This document shows positions 19,901 through 28,200 of a stretch of DNA of 64,000 bases, one piece after another (position 1 is the first letter of the stretch; every line of letters starts with the position of its first letter). The notes under the pieces are model-generated. The model was given only the letters and a program-made list of their open reading frames with translations. It searched no databases and was not told the DNA's origin. The DNA lies in NCBI GenBank assembly GCA_036508135.1, contig DATCHW010000259.1, positions 186,001 to 250,000 on the forward strand, read 5' to 3'. A program made the position numbers and the translations under genes. The DNA is from DATCHW01 sp036508135. GTDB taxonomy: Bacteria; Bacteroidota; Ignavibacteria; Tepidaquicellales; Tepidaquicellaceae.

Positions 19901-20055
19901 TGACTAACTTAACGGGGACATCATATTCAAATACCGACAATGAAGTTATCTGGGATGTCAGGAATGTTCAAAGCGGCGTCTATTATGGTGTAATAGATGC
20001 AGAAATTGACGGTAATAAAGAAACTAAAATTATTAAAATAGCAATTGTAAAATAG
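16966..20055 (+). CDS. M6-peptidase-like T9SS cargo protein, zinc motif lost
   Basis: A 1029-residue exported protein with a signal peptide, an M6 (immune inhibitor A-like) domain at about 50-560, an FG-GAP/VCBS-like repeat region (DLNGDGKDEFF, DVNKDGKEEIIF, DINNDGIFDIIY) and a C-terminal T9SS sorting domain (CYNWPNPAYDEKTFI to the end). Active M6 peptidases have HExxHxxGLPDL. Here the aligned residues 271-282 read ASFGSFLGLPDL, so both zinc histidines and the catalytic glutamate are gone, while GLPDLFN and the following GRFGLMDG and PSAWEKIYLGW are kept. I infer a non-enzymatic surface protein. Its place directly after porU and porV suggests a structural or accessory role in secretion rather than digestion. 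Confidence 0.8.
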   Translation: MKFKFIIIGLLIILSANQILLSQNKKNLSYTLSHPIKNGKENTYSPLGYKSASDTFNIIAILVQFQEDTDPLSSGSGKFDLSSKYFNPSTQRDTVIDSPPYDSLYFIDHLEFLKNYYAKCSNGKVVVNYKLYGNVITLPKKMKEYSPQRNESFLKLGEFFKDSWGIADSSINFSNIDTQKTAFVIFHAGVGRDVDLTSIYGYDPTPYDLPTVYLGLKNLQEIYGNNYTGFLTNDGISIKNSLIIPSTELRELSLISGNTLLELGTNGIFVASFGSFLGLPDLFNTQTGKTAIGRFGLMDGQSIFSYNGAFPPEPSAWEKIYLGWISPIVISNGEANYKIKTSSSRNTYDSTVFKVLMNSREYFLIENRNRDPEYSGQRIFTRNRAFNDSATFTKDISGFLNYDITKIDGNLTNVKYFDWSLPGLIDDTAKFRGGILIWHIDENVILANLATNSINNNINHKGIDLEEAKGSQDIGVTFNTPFGQVTGDGTFVDYWFNGNHYVPSNIYTNKFTPFSFPNSLSYSLANSNISITEFDTISPMMKFKINIGGDIIKPLAGYPKYIGGYPTFTTNLMQPIAFDLNGDGKDEFFVNNGRDLYGFRTDGTPIIPNQNGVLLYNFGNTPAGYAFSNNPQGRKLVVSTNINNGSKIGLFGFDGNINLIDSTVNNFQNLPNFYMTAPPLIFDSSKVLWGSNYGYVYEQRLDGQSSGFIDTNLPIRKPVYMFSKYNANSYLLSRDPNSLIVCGNLLGSESKDSLILNLPNSFHINGNPLNLNYNPQRIYLNPILADVNKDGKEEIIFMADNKLFVINSAGILLDNFPVTVNRDIYSEICIADINNDGIFDIIYTSIDGDLYAYGIDGKMVNGFPIKTGISSFTPSLANLNDTLGIIVFGGDGYLYAYKTNVLYNESKILWKNYFGDKYFSNNNYKSIHSQISYSEKLPSERCYNWPNPAYDEKTFIRYYINGNAGAVNIKILDLSGELVTNLTGTSYSNTDNEVIWDVRNVQSGVYYGVIDAEIDGNKETKIIKIAIVK

Positions 20056-20080
20056 AAAGGAATCTACCCTTTTAAATATT

Positions 20081-21190
20081 ATGATATATCTTTTTCTGGG
20101 AGTATCATTCGTTTATCTGATTTTATTTGTTTTATTACTGAATGGATTTATAAAATCATCAAACACCTCTAAACTTGTTTATCCTAATAATAAAAGTGTA
20201 ACAATAATCGTTGCATCAAGAAACGAAGAAAACAATATTCAGAATTGTATTAATTCATTGATTAATATTGATTATCCGGCTCACTTATTGGAAATTATTT
20301 TAGTTGATGACAAATCTACCGATAACACAAAATCTGTAATGCAAAAAGCAACCGGGAACAGTAATAAATTTATAATATTAGACAGCAGGAATGATACAAC
20401 TAATAACCTTATTGGTAAACCGAATGCGATTGATACAGGAGTAGAGAGTTCTACAGGTGAGATAATATTTATCACTGATGCAGATTGCGAAGTTCCTGTA
20501 AACTGGGTACAAGAAACAATCAAATATTACGATGACGATAACGTAGGTATGGTCTGCGGATTTACAAATATCAAGAATAATAAATTATTATTTTCTGAAC
20601 TGCAATCTATAGATTGGATTTACCTTTTAGCGATGGCTTCTGCGGGTATCGGATTAAATAAAACATTAAGTTGTATTGGAAATAACATTACTTTCAGAAA
20701 AAATGTTTATATTGAAATTGGGGGTTACCAAAATATTGACTTTTCGGTAACAGAAGATCTTGCTCTTTTAAAAAAGATTTCTCAACACAAAGAGAATTAC
20801 GTTATAAAATTTCCTATCGATCCAGAATGTTTAGTAAAAACAAATCCATGCAGAAAAATCAGTGAATTATATAACCAAAAGAAGAGATGGTTCAAGGGTG
20901 GAACAGAACTTAATTTATTTAGATATTTGATGGGATTTGAATTATATGTTATGAATTTTATATTAATTTTTGGATTAATATTTCTTCCTCCTTTTGTATA
21001 TTTATCCATTATATCAATCAAAATAATATCTGATTTATTAATTACAATTCCTGCTTATCGGAAATTAAAGATTCGAAAACTTTTTATTTACTATCCCTTT
21101 TTCCAGATTTATTTTGCATTATACGGTTTACTACTGCCAATTTCTTTCCTTTTTGGAAATAAAATAAACTGGAAAGGAAGAAAGTTTTAA
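20081..21190 (+). CDS. Family 2 glycosyltransferase, membrane-bound
   Basis: A 369-residue GT2 processive-type glycosyltransferase. A single N-terminal helix is followed by a GT-A domain: TIIVASRNEENNIQNCI, ILVDDKSTDNT (about residue 72), the metal-binding DAD in FITDADCEVP (about 132), TEDLAL and the QKKRWFKGG motif (about 268). Two or three C-terminal membrane helices complete it. It resembles enzymes that build polysaccharide or glycolipid. It follows the T9SS genes by 25 bp and may share their transcript. T9SS cargo is often glycolipid-anchored, but a link here is only suggested by position. Its stop overlaps the stop of the convergent gene by two bases (TTAA). Confidence 0.85.
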   Translation: MIYLFLGVSFVYLILFVLLLNGFIKSSNTSKLVYPNNKSVTIIVASRNEENNIQNCINSLINIDYPAHLLEIILVDDKSTDNTKSVMQKATGNSNKFIILDSRNDTTNNLIGKPNAIDTGVESSTGEIIFITDADCEVPVNWVQETIKYYDDDNVGMVCGFTNIKNNKLLFSELQSIDWIYLLAMASAGIGLNKTLSCIGNNITFRKNVYIEIGGYQNIDFSVTEDLALLKKISQHKENYVIKFPIDPECLVKTNPCRKISELYNQKKRWFKGGTELNLFRYLMGFELYVMNFILIFGLIFLPPFVYLSIISIKIISDLLITIPAYRKLKIRKLFIYYPFFQIYFALYGLLLPISFLFGNKINWKGRKF

Positions 21191-21837
21191 AATTTAATTA
21201 ATGGAAAATGAATTCGGGTTTTAATACCTGCTGAAGAGTAATCCTTCGCGAATGTATAAGTACCATAAATATCAAAAATATGTAATGTAAAACCACCTCC
21301 CACAGTAATACCCATTAAATTATCATTCATTATAATATTTAATGTATTTTCAGTTGGTGATATTTCTTTCTGAATTTTTAAATATTTGAGTTCCAGAGTC
21401 AGAAACGGCAGAGTGAAGTTAGATTTAATGTATTTGTTAAGAAGAATATCAGCAGTAATTCCAAATGAGGTTATTTTTGTATTTAAAAAGTTTAATAAAT
21501 TTTTTGTCAAAAATTCATCTTTTCCGGTGTTATTCTGGTAAGTATATATAGCACCAAGAATTACAGGATATAATTTTATATTCGCAAATTCTAACTTCAA
21601 CCCGTATGTTAAAGAATTTACCGAAGTCGTATTAAATATTTTTACAGGCCATTCTATTCCGAGGAATGGTGATATAAATATTCCACCAAGTTTACCACTA
21701 AAAGTTTCTCCTTTAATAATAGAATCCTGATTAATTATAGTTGTATGGCTAAAATTAATTGCTTTGTTTTGAGAATAAGATTTTAATGGGGTCAAGAAAA
21801 TTAAAAATAAAAATACTAATTTGATATTTTTAGCCAT
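21187..21837 (-). CDS. Small exported protein, possible outer-membrane barrel
   Basis: A 216-residue protein with a clear signal peptide (IKLVFLFLIFLTPLKSYSQ). The remainder shows short alternating strands with glycines and aromatic residues, for example KLGGIFISPFLGIEW and MGITVGGGFTLHIFDIYGTY, ending FPLIKF. The pattern fits a small outer-membrane beta-barrel, but I recognise no family. It is the last gene of the minus-strand operon running from the amidohydrolase-like gene through prmC, dtd and the DUF2520 gene. It ends tail-to-tail with the glycosyltransferase gene. Confidence 0.6.
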   Translation of the reverse strand: MAKNIKLVFLFLIFLTPLKSYSQNKAINFSHTTIINQDSIIKGETFSGKLGGIFISPFLGIEWPVKIFNTTSVNSLTYGLKLEFANIKLYPVILGAIYTYQNNTGKDEFLTKNLLNFLNTKITSFGITADILLNKYIKSNFTLPFLTLELKYLKIQKEISPTENTLNIIMNDNLMGITVGGGFTLHIFDIYGTYTFAKDYSSAGIKTRIHFPLIKF

Positions 21838-21839
21838 TA

Positions 21840-22748
21840 TTAAATTAAATTATTATTATATTTCTTAAATATTTTTTCTAATTCCGATAATTCGGAATTT
21901 GAAAAAGGATTATTTATTGAAGATATATCAATTGCACATTTACCAAAACACAAATATAGAGGTATAATTTCAGGTGAGTTTTTTTTCAAATACTTTAAAT
22001 GTCCTTCAATTATTCTGAAATCTTTTCTTACAAATGGACCAGTCAATGATTTACTAAATCCATTTTGTTCAATATTATTCAATGTTTGCCTAATTATGGG
22101 AAGAAATATTTCAATATTCTTTATAGGTTTAATTTTCGTATCTGAAATCATTGTGTCCAATATTTTTAAATATGTGACAAGAAAATTTGAAGAATAAACA
22201 CAGGCAAAATGATACATATGTTTATCTTTCTTTGGTATTAGAATGTAATTTGAGTTTAATGCTCTTGAAATATTAATCAGCACTTTTCTCAATTCATTAC
22301 CTGCTTCTATCCCCCAATAGATTCCTTTAAAAAGATTACTTTTTTTAAAGGATATTTTGTTAAAAGTTTGAACGGGGTGAAAAGAACCAATATTATTTTT
22401 CGAAATTTTGACGTTTTTAAATACATCCGAAGATAAAAAACCACTTGTATGGAAGATGAACTTACCATAATAATTTAAACCGGTATTCTTCAGTTTAGAA
22501 ACAAAATCATAGATGAATTTATCCTGAATACAAATAATAATAATATCACTTTTTTTAATAAATTCTATTTCAAGTTTGTCAGAAAAAGCAATATTAATGA
22601 TTGATTTTGCAATTTTTTGAAGATGTTCAAGATTGCGGCTTACTAAATATCTGACCTTAAATCCTTTTTCAACTAATTCAAAAGTGAGTGCTGATCCGAC
22701 TTTGCCTGAACCAATAATACAAATTGTAAGATTTTTTATATCTTTCAT
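21840..22748 (-). CDS. Rossmann-fold DUF2520 protein
   Basis: A 302-residue protein with an N-terminal NAD(P)-binding Rossmann domain (CIIGSGKVGSALTFELVEKG, residues about 9-28) and a C-terminal helical DUF2520 domain (about 170-300). Landmarks include SFHPVQTF and the His in MYHFACVYSSNFLV. The family resembles pyrroline-5-carboxylate or ketopantoate reductases in layout but has no established reaction. The ATG overlaps the stop of dtd (ATGA), showing translational coupling. It is common next to dtd in this phylum, which may hint at a quality-control role, but that is speculation. Confidence 0.8.
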   Translation of the reverse strand: MKDIKNLTICIIGSGKVGSALTFELVEKGFKVRYLVSRNLEHLQKIAKSIINIAFSDKLEIEFIKKSDIIIICIQDKFIYDFVSKLKNTGLNYYGKFIFHTSGFLSSDVFKNVKISKNNIGSFHPVQTFNKISFKKSNLFKGIYWGIEAGNELRKVLINISRALNSNYILIPKKDKHMYHFACVYSSNFLVTYLKILDTMISDTKIKPIKNIEIFLPIIRQTLNNIEQNGFSKSLTGPFVRKDFRIIEGHLKYLKKNSPEIIPLYLCFGKCAIDISSINNPFSNSELSELEKIFKKYNNNLI

Positions 22749-23191
22749 TTTCTTTCCATTAAAATTGTTACCGGACCATCATTTATAGAATTAATTTTCA
22801 TCATTTCAGCAAAAACTCCCGAAAACACTTTAGATCTGTGATAATAATTTATTGTTCTTTCAATAAAATATTCATATAAATATTTGGCTTTTTTAGGTAT
22901 TTCAGCATTTGAAAAACTTGGACGATTCCCACTTTTTTCAACAGTGCATAACGTAAATTGAGATACAATTAATAATTCACCGCTAATATCCTTAACAGAT
23001 AAATTCATTTTATCATTCTCATCCGAAAATATTCTCAAATCGAGGATTTTACGTGACAGAAAATCAGCTGATGATTCTGAGTCACATATTTCAATTCCCA
23101 GAAAAACTAACAGGCCTTTAGTAATACCAGCATGAATCGAATTATTTACCACTACACTGGCGGAAGTTACGCGTTGAATAACAGTTTTCAT
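22745..23191 (-). CDS. dtd: D-aminoacyl-tRNA deacylase
   Basis: A 148-residue Dtd that removes D-amino acids (and glycine from tRNA-Ala) mischarged on tRNA. It shows KTVIQRVTSASVVVN at the start, the active-site SQFTL block (about residue 78), the GNRPSF motif and the C-terminal NDGPVTILME carrying the Gly-cisPro pair. The ATG at 23191 is preferred over a TTG one codon upstream because it matches the family start. It overlaps the prmC stop as TGATG. The downstream gene overlaps in turn. Confidence 0.95.
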   Translation of the reverse strand: MKTVIQRVTSASVVVNNSIHAGITKGLLVFLGIEICDSESSADFLSRKILDLRIFSDENDKMNLSVKDISGELLIVSQFTLCTVEKSGNRPSFSNAEIPKKAKYLYEYFIERTINYYHRSKVFSGVFAEMMKINSINDGPVTILMERK

Positions 23192-24063
23192 CAATTTTCT
23201 GCTTTAATTATTCTGTATAGACCTGAATAGTCTTTATAGAATTTATATTTAAATAAATCCAAGGAATTTAAATAGTTCTCGAGAAAATCTTTTTGGTCGT
23301 AGCCTATTTCACAAAACACTTTGCAGGTTGAATTAGTATTCTTTAATGTCGTAAAAATATGCTTATAAAAAGTAAATCCATCTGAAAAATCGGTTAATGC
23401 TATTTCAGGTTCATATTTAGTAATTTCATTGTCAAGATTTTCAAAATTTGATACAGAAATATACGGAGGATTCGATATAATGTAATTATAATTATCAAAA
23501 TTCTTAATATTAAACACATCCGCACAAGTAAAATTTAAATTCTCACAATTATTTTTCTTTTTATTTAATTCAGCTATTTGGATAGCTTCAGAAGAAATAT
23601 CTATCGAGTTAATATTAAAAAAAATAGAATGCTTTTTTAATTCTTTTGAAAGAGCAATGGAAATGCAACCTGAGCCGCTTCCTATTTCAAGTATATTCAC
23701 TGAATCGTATTTAAACTGGATTAAATCATTTATTATACACTCAACCAGTAATTCTGTTTCCTGACGCGGGATCAAAACGGAGTTTGAAAGTTGAATTTCG
23801 TAACCAAAAAAATTAGTTTTGCCAAGTATATATTGCAAGGGTTCATAATTCAATCTTCTGCGTAATAAGGATTTAAACTCAGATTTTTCTAGAACACTAA
23901 GGGGTTTTTCGAAGTCTATATATAACTGTAACCGATTACATTTCAATACAAATGACAAAAGCAGTTCAACATTTAGCCTTGCATTTTTGAAACCCTTATC
24001 TGCAAGAATCATGGAGGAAAAATTTAAAATATCAAGTAATCGATCCAATTTCTTCTCGTCCAT
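23191..24063 (-). CDS. prmC: Release factor glutamine methyltransferase
   Basis: A 290-residue PrmC/HemK that methylates the glutamine of the GGQ motif in peptide-chain release factors RF1 and RF2. It has the N-terminal helical domain (about 1-80) with LQYILGKTNFFG. The SAM-dependent methyltransferase domain has LIPRQETELLVE, the SAM loop ILEIGSGSGCISIAL and the catalytic NPPY in YIISNPPYIS (about residue 187). The release factor gene prfA is not adjacent here. It follows the amidohydrolase-like gene by 12 bp and overlaps dtd, so all belong to one transcript. Confidence 0.95.
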   Translation of the reverse strand: MDEKKLDRLLDILNFSSMILADKGFKNARLNVELLLSFVLKCNRLQLYIDFEKPLSVLEKSEFKSLLRRRLNYEPLQYILGKTNFFGYEIQLSNSVLIPRQETELLVECIINDLIQFKYDSVNILEIGSGSGCISIALSKELKKHSIFFNINSIDISSEAIQIAELNKKKNNCENLNFTCADVFNIKNFDNYNYIISNPPYISVSNFENLDNEITKYEPEIALTDFSDGFTFYKHIFTTLKNTNSTCKVFCEIGYDQKDFLENYLNSLDLFKYKFYKDYSGLYRIIKAEN

Positions 24064-24075
24064 ATCAGTTAAATA

Positions 24076-25734
24076 TTATTTTGTATAATCATATACAACT
24101 TTACCATTTATAATAGTTTTAAGTGCTTTTACTTTAAGTAATATATTGGTGTCACCAACGAATATATCATCTGATAATACTACCATATCAGCAACTTTAC
24201 CCTTTTCGATACTGCCTTTAATTTTTTCCTCAAATGCCGAGTAGGCAGCCCAGATTGTATAAGATTTAATGGCATCCAGAATACTAATCTTTTGTTCAGG
24301 ATTTTGAATTTTATTATTATCCGAATCAAGTGATTTACCCGAAACAAGGAAATACATTTGCAGAAAAGGATTTATCTGGTTTTCGAACGGGAATCCTGAT
24401 CCCGTTATAAACTTTCCTGAGCTTTGCAACAATGTTTTCCATAATCCAATATTTCTCAATTTAACATTGGACAATAAATTTGGCAAATTTTCTATATCGT
24501 TTATTGTAGTCTCGGGTCTCAACGAAGGAATAATATTTAATTCTTTCATTTTGTTTATCTCCGGCGGATTCGTAAATTCAACATATTCTAAAATAGTTCT
24601 ATGATCTTTAGGATTTTTAGATTTAATAATTTTATCTAATGCAGTTAATACTTCGGATAATCCCTTGTCCCCTACTACTTTTATTCTGAATTGAAAATTT
24701 TTATCTATTGCTTTTGTAAATACGTCATTTATGGTTTTTTCATCAATATATGGTTGTTTAACTTTTGGTTCTGTTTTATACTCATCATTCATGGATGCTT
24801 CCTGTAGTTCGAATGCACCGTCATAATCCAGGCTTACAGCTCGTACAGTTAGTTTATCCTTATAATTTTCGATTAATCCTTTTTTAAGATAATCCTCAAA
24901 TCCTTCGTCACTACCTGTTAACACACCATATACTTTAACTGATAATTTATTACTGTCAATCAATTCCTTCAACAATTCTATAGCTTCCTTCCCAATCGTC
25001 CTGTCATGAATTTCAGTTATTCCGTATCTGAGAAGTTCTTTTGATCCTTTTTCGACAGAATTAAATACCTGCTTACGATTTAATTCCGGAATATTTTCAT
25101 AAATCAACTTCTGCGCATCATCAAAAAAAAGTCCGGTAAGATTACCCTTTTTATCTTTTTGAATCTCGCCGTTTTTTGGGTCAGGAATCAGATTGGTGAT
25201 CTGAAGTGTCTCTATTCCCTTACTATTGATTATAGTAAGTATTTTTAGAGAATCCACCAATACAACATTTATTTCTTTTGCAACTTCATCAATAAAATTT
25301 TTATTTATCTTTTCTATTAACGAATCAGTCATATTAAGGTTATAAAATACAATCCAATCTCCATTCGACAGATCTGAAGATTTATTTTTAATTTTACTTC
25401 TGAGATCTTGAAGTGATTTTACATTATTAAGGTAAACAGTGTAAAGAAAATTTTTAGAAAATTCGACAAGAGAACCATCGCAATCGATTAATCCAGGTAT
25501 AACAGTATTATTTTCAAGGTTTATTATGTTTTCAGGTCCATATTTTTCTGAAATTTCTTTTGTAGTCCCTAAATCTATAATTAAACCGTTTCTAACGGCT
25601 ACAGCTTCTACGATCGTGTTGTTTTCATCCAAAGTATGGATTTTACCATTAATATACAGTGCATCGGGTTTTTTACTACACGATGACAAAATTAGTGTCA
25701 GAAATAAAGCGAATAAAATATATTTAATTTCCAT
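24076..25734 (-). CDS. Amidohydrolase-like lipoprotein, metal ligands lost
   Basis: A 552-residue lipoprotein (lipobox LILSSC, Cys19) with the full architecture of YtcJ/NfdA-type amidohydrolases. It has an N-terminal beta-sandwich (DALYINGKIHTLDENN), a TIM-barrel core and a C-terminal closing strand region (KGSIEKGKVADMVVLSDD). The metal-binding positions have changed. PGFIDxHxH is PGLIDCDGSL at 81-89. The HAIGD block is KVVGDKG near 350. The EH block is LEYVEF near 383. The GSD block is GSGFPF near 443. I infer a non-catalytic or differently acting protein. The signal peptide and intact frame argue against simple decay. It leads the operon containing prmC and dtd. Confidence 0.75.
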   Translation of the reverse strand: MEIKYILFALFLTLILSSCSKKPDALYINGKIHTLDENNTIVEAVAVRNGLIIDLGTTKEISEKYGPENIINLENNTVIPGLIDCDGSLVEFSKNFLYTVYLNNVKSLQDLRSKIKNKSSDLSNGDWIVFYNLNMTDSLIEKINKNFIDEVAKEINVVLVDSLKILTIINSKGIETLQITNLIPDPKNGEIQKDKKGNLTGLFFDDAQKLIYENIPELNRKQVFNSVEKGSKELLRYGITEIHDRTIGKEAIELLKELIDSNKLSVKVYGVLTGSDEGFEDYLKKGLIENYKDKLTVRAVSLDYDGAFELQEASMNDEYKTEPKVKQPYIDEKTINDVFTKAIDKNFQFRIKVVGDKGLSEVLTALDKIIKSKNPKDHRTILEYVEFTNPPEINKMKELNIIPSLRPETTINDIENLPNLLSNVKLRNIGLWKTLLQSSGKFITGSGFPFENQINPFLQMYFLVSGKSLDSDNNKIQNPEQKISILDAIKSYTIWAAYSAFEEKIKGSIEKGKVADMVVLSDDIFVGDTNILLKVKALKTIINGKVVYDYTK

Positions 25735-25914
25735 TTTAATTAATTTAAATTAAGATAAATTAAGAAATTATTTATATTATAAAAATACATATCAGAGTAT
25801 TTGTGATAATTATTTAAATACCAGCAATCGATTCTTTCTAATAATATTTTAAACTGTTACTATCTATCCACATTAATTATTTGGATGTTAAGTCTATATT
25901 GTTAAACTAATATA

Positions 25915-25943
25915 TTGACTTACTCTCTTTTTTAAGTTAATTT
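25915..25943 (+). promoter_or_regulatory. Predicted promoter of the MerR-family gene
   Basis: TTGACT at 25915-25920, a 17-bp spacer, then TAATTT at 25938-25943, ending 15 bp before the ATG. The predicted start would leave a 5' leader of only about ten bases. The divergent 224-bp gap must also hold the promoter of the amidohydrolase-like gene, which I cannot place. Confidence 0.4.
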
Positions 25944-25958
25944 ACAGAAAAAATAATT

Positions 25959-26432
25959 ATGGCTATGAAAAAAAGTTTTGCGATGAAGAAACTTTACTAT
26001 TCAATTAGTGAGGTCAGTAAAATAACTGATTTAGAACAATACGTTCTAAGATATTGGGAAACCGAATTTGAACAACTAAAACCCGCAAAAAATTTAGCAG
26101 GAAACAGGATTTATACTAATAAAGATATTAAACTCATTTTTCAGATAAAGAAATTATTAAGAGAAGAAAAATATACAATCGAAGGTGCCAAAAATTTACT
26201 TAAAAACTACACAGATAGATCAGAAGAAGAAAATAATACTGGTACAAGACTTGAAATTGTTAAAAAAAGTATCTTAGCGAAACCGAATCAGGTAAAAAGC
26301 AAAAATGAATTAAGCCTTTTTAGTGATATTGATAATTCTCTGAATAAAAATATCGATGCACCTGAACATTTAAGAAAAGATTTATCTGAATTGAAATCAT
26401 TTTTATCAAATTTACTTAATGAAATTGATTAA
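25959..26432 (+). CDS. MerR-family transcriptional regulator
   Basis: A 157-residue protein with an N-terminal MerR winged helix-turn-helix: YYSISEVSKITDLEQYVLRYWE, of which the core is SKITDLEQYVLRYWE, then AGNRIYTNKDIKLIFQIKKLL (residues about 10-75). The tail is short, charged and helical, without effector-binding cysteines, so it is not a metal sensor. It resembles the small MerR-like proteins (sometimes labelled RacA-like or MlrA-like) common in Bacteroidota. The target is unknown. ettA follows after 85 bp on the same strand. Confidence 0.85.
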   Translation: MAMKKSFAMKKLYYSISEVSKITDLEQYVLRYWETEFEQLKPAKNLAGNRIYTNKDIKLIFQIKKLLREEKYTIEGAKNLLKNYTDRSEEENNTGTRLEIVKKSILAKPNQVKSKNELSLFSDIDNSLNKNIDAPEHLRKDLSELKSFLSNLLNEID

Positions 26433-26517
26433 ATATTATTATTAAAGCAGATCCAATATTCATTATTTATCTTAAGATTTATTTCCGCACCTCCGCTCAT
26501 CATTTTAATATTTTACT

Positions 26518-28188
26518 ATGCAGGATAATAAAATAATTTTTTCGTTAGTAGGAGTCAGTAAGTTTTTTCCTCCTAATAAACAAGTCTTGAGGAACATATA
26601 TCTTTCATTTTTTTATGGTGCTAAAATTGGAATTATTGGTCTGAATGGGTCCGGTAAATCTTCACTTATCAAAATTATTGCCGGTATGGATGAAAGTTTT
26701 GATGGCGATATTCATTTTACAAAAGAATACAGTATCGGCATTTTAGAGCAAGAACCAAAACTTGATAATTCTAAGACGGTCAAAGAAATAATTCAGGAGG
26801 GTGTAGGAGAGATATTCAACATTTTAGATGAGTATAATAAAATAAATGATAAATTTTCTGAACCAATGTCAGACAATGAATTGAACAAATTAATCGAACG
26901 ACAGGGAGAATTAACAGAATTAATAGAGCAAAAAAATGCATGGGAAATTGATTCTGTATTAAACAGAGCAATGGAGGCATTAAATACCCCTGAAGGTCAT
27001 TTACCAATTCAACATTTATCCGGAGGAGAAAAAAGAAGAGTTGCATTATGCAGGCTTTTGCTTTCCGAACCTGATATATTATTATTGGACGAACCAACTA
27101 ATCATTTGGATGCAGAATCGATTCTTTGGCTTGAGCAACATTTACAACAATATAAAGGTACAGTCATAGCAATTACTCACGATAGATATTTTTTAGACAA
27201 TGCTGCTAAATGGATTTTAGAACTTGACCGTGGAGAAGGAATTCCATGGCAAGGAAATTATTCTTCCTGGCTTGACCAGAAGTCTAAACGTCTGCAGCTT
27301 GAAGAGAAACAAGAAAGCAAAAGACGAAAGACTCTTGAAAGAGAATTAGAATGGGTTCGAATGTCACCAAGGGCGAGACATTCAAAAGCCAAAGCAAGAC
27401 TTCAAGCATATGATCAATTGTTAAATGAAGATTCAAACCAAAAAGAAGAAAAAGTAGAAATCTACATACCCAATGGTCCAAGACTTGGAAATAAAGTAAT
27501 AAACGCCACAAATTTATCCAAAGCATTTGGAGATAAATTTCTCTTCGAGAATCTCAATTTTAATCTTCCACCTGCCGGAATTGTTGGAGTAATAGGTCCA
27601 AATGGAGCCGGTAAAACTACCTTGTTTAAACTTCTATTAGGTTCCGAAACTCCTGATTCGGGAAGTATAGAAATCGGTGAAACGGTTAAACTTGGATACA
27701 TAGATCAAGAGCATACAGAAATTGACCCGGAAAAAACTGTTTGGGAAGTAATATCAGGAAGTGAAGAATTTATTAATTTAAATGGGAAATTATTCAATTC
27801 AAGAGCTTATGTTTCCCGATTCAATTTTAGTGGCACCGATCAAGAGAAAAAAATAAGTATGCTTTCCGGCGGAGAACGAAACCGCTTACATCTTGCAATG
27901 ACATTAAAATCCGAAGCAAATGTTCTTCTTCTTGACGAACCTACCAATGACATTGATGTTAATACTTTACGGGCATTAGAAGACGGTTTGGATAATTTCG
28001 CAGGTTGTGCAGTTGTAATTTCACATGATAGATGGTTCCTTGATAGAATTGCCACACACATTCTTGCATTCGAGGGTAATTCTGAGGTTTATTTTTTCGA
28101 AGGATCATTCTCGGAATACGAAGAAAATAAGAAAAAAAGATTAGGTAATATTGAACCAAAAAAATTCAAATATAAAAAGCTAAAGTAA
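26518..28188 (+). CDS. ettA: ABC-F energy-dependent translational throttle protein
   Basis: A 556-residue ABC-F ATPase with two nucleotide-binding domains and no membrane segment. Walker A motifs are GLNGSGKSS (about residue 41) and GPNGAGKTT (about 361). Signature motifs are LSGGEKRRVAL and LSGGERNRLHL. Walker B motifs are LLLDEPTNHLD and LLLDEPTNDID. Between them lies the charged linker (SKRLQLEEKQESKRRKTLE) that in EttA reaches the ribosomal E site and gates the first peptide bond according to ATP/ADP. The length matches EttA (about 555). A comF-like gene follows after 12 bp. Confidence 0.92.
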   Translation: MQDNKIIFSLVGVSKFFPPNKQVLRNIYLSFFYGAKIGIIGLNGSGKSSLIKIIAGMDESFDGDIHFTKEYSIGILEQEPKLDNSKTVKEIIQEGVGEIFNILDEYNKINDKFSEPMSDNELNKLIERQGELTELIEQKNAWEIDSVLNRAMEALNTPEGHLPIQHLSGGEKRRVALCRLLLSEPDILLLDEPTNHLDAESILWLEQHLQQYKGTVIAITHDRYFLDNAAKWILELDRGEGIPWQGNYSSWLDQKSKRLQLEEKQESKRRKTLERELEWVRMSPRARHSKAKARLQAYDQLLNEDSNQKEEKVEIYIPNGPRLGNKVINATNLSKAFGDKFLFENLNFNLPPAGIVGVIGPNGAGKTTLFKLLLGSETPDSGSIEIGETVKLGYIDQEHTEIDPEKTVWEVISGSEEFINLNGKLFNSRAYVSRFNFSGTDQEKKISMLSGGERNRLHLAMTLKSEANVLLLDEPTNDIDVNTLRALEDGLDNFAGCAVVISHDRWFLDRIATHILAFEGNSEVYFFEGSFSEYEENKKKRLGNIEPKKFKYKKLK

Positions 28189-28200
28189 AATAATTTTCTT

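Noticed and set aside
21187..21190. Overlapping stop codons of the convergent pair at 21.19 kb as a regulatory site
   Set aside because: It is simple TTAA sharing of two stops with no hairpin on either strand.
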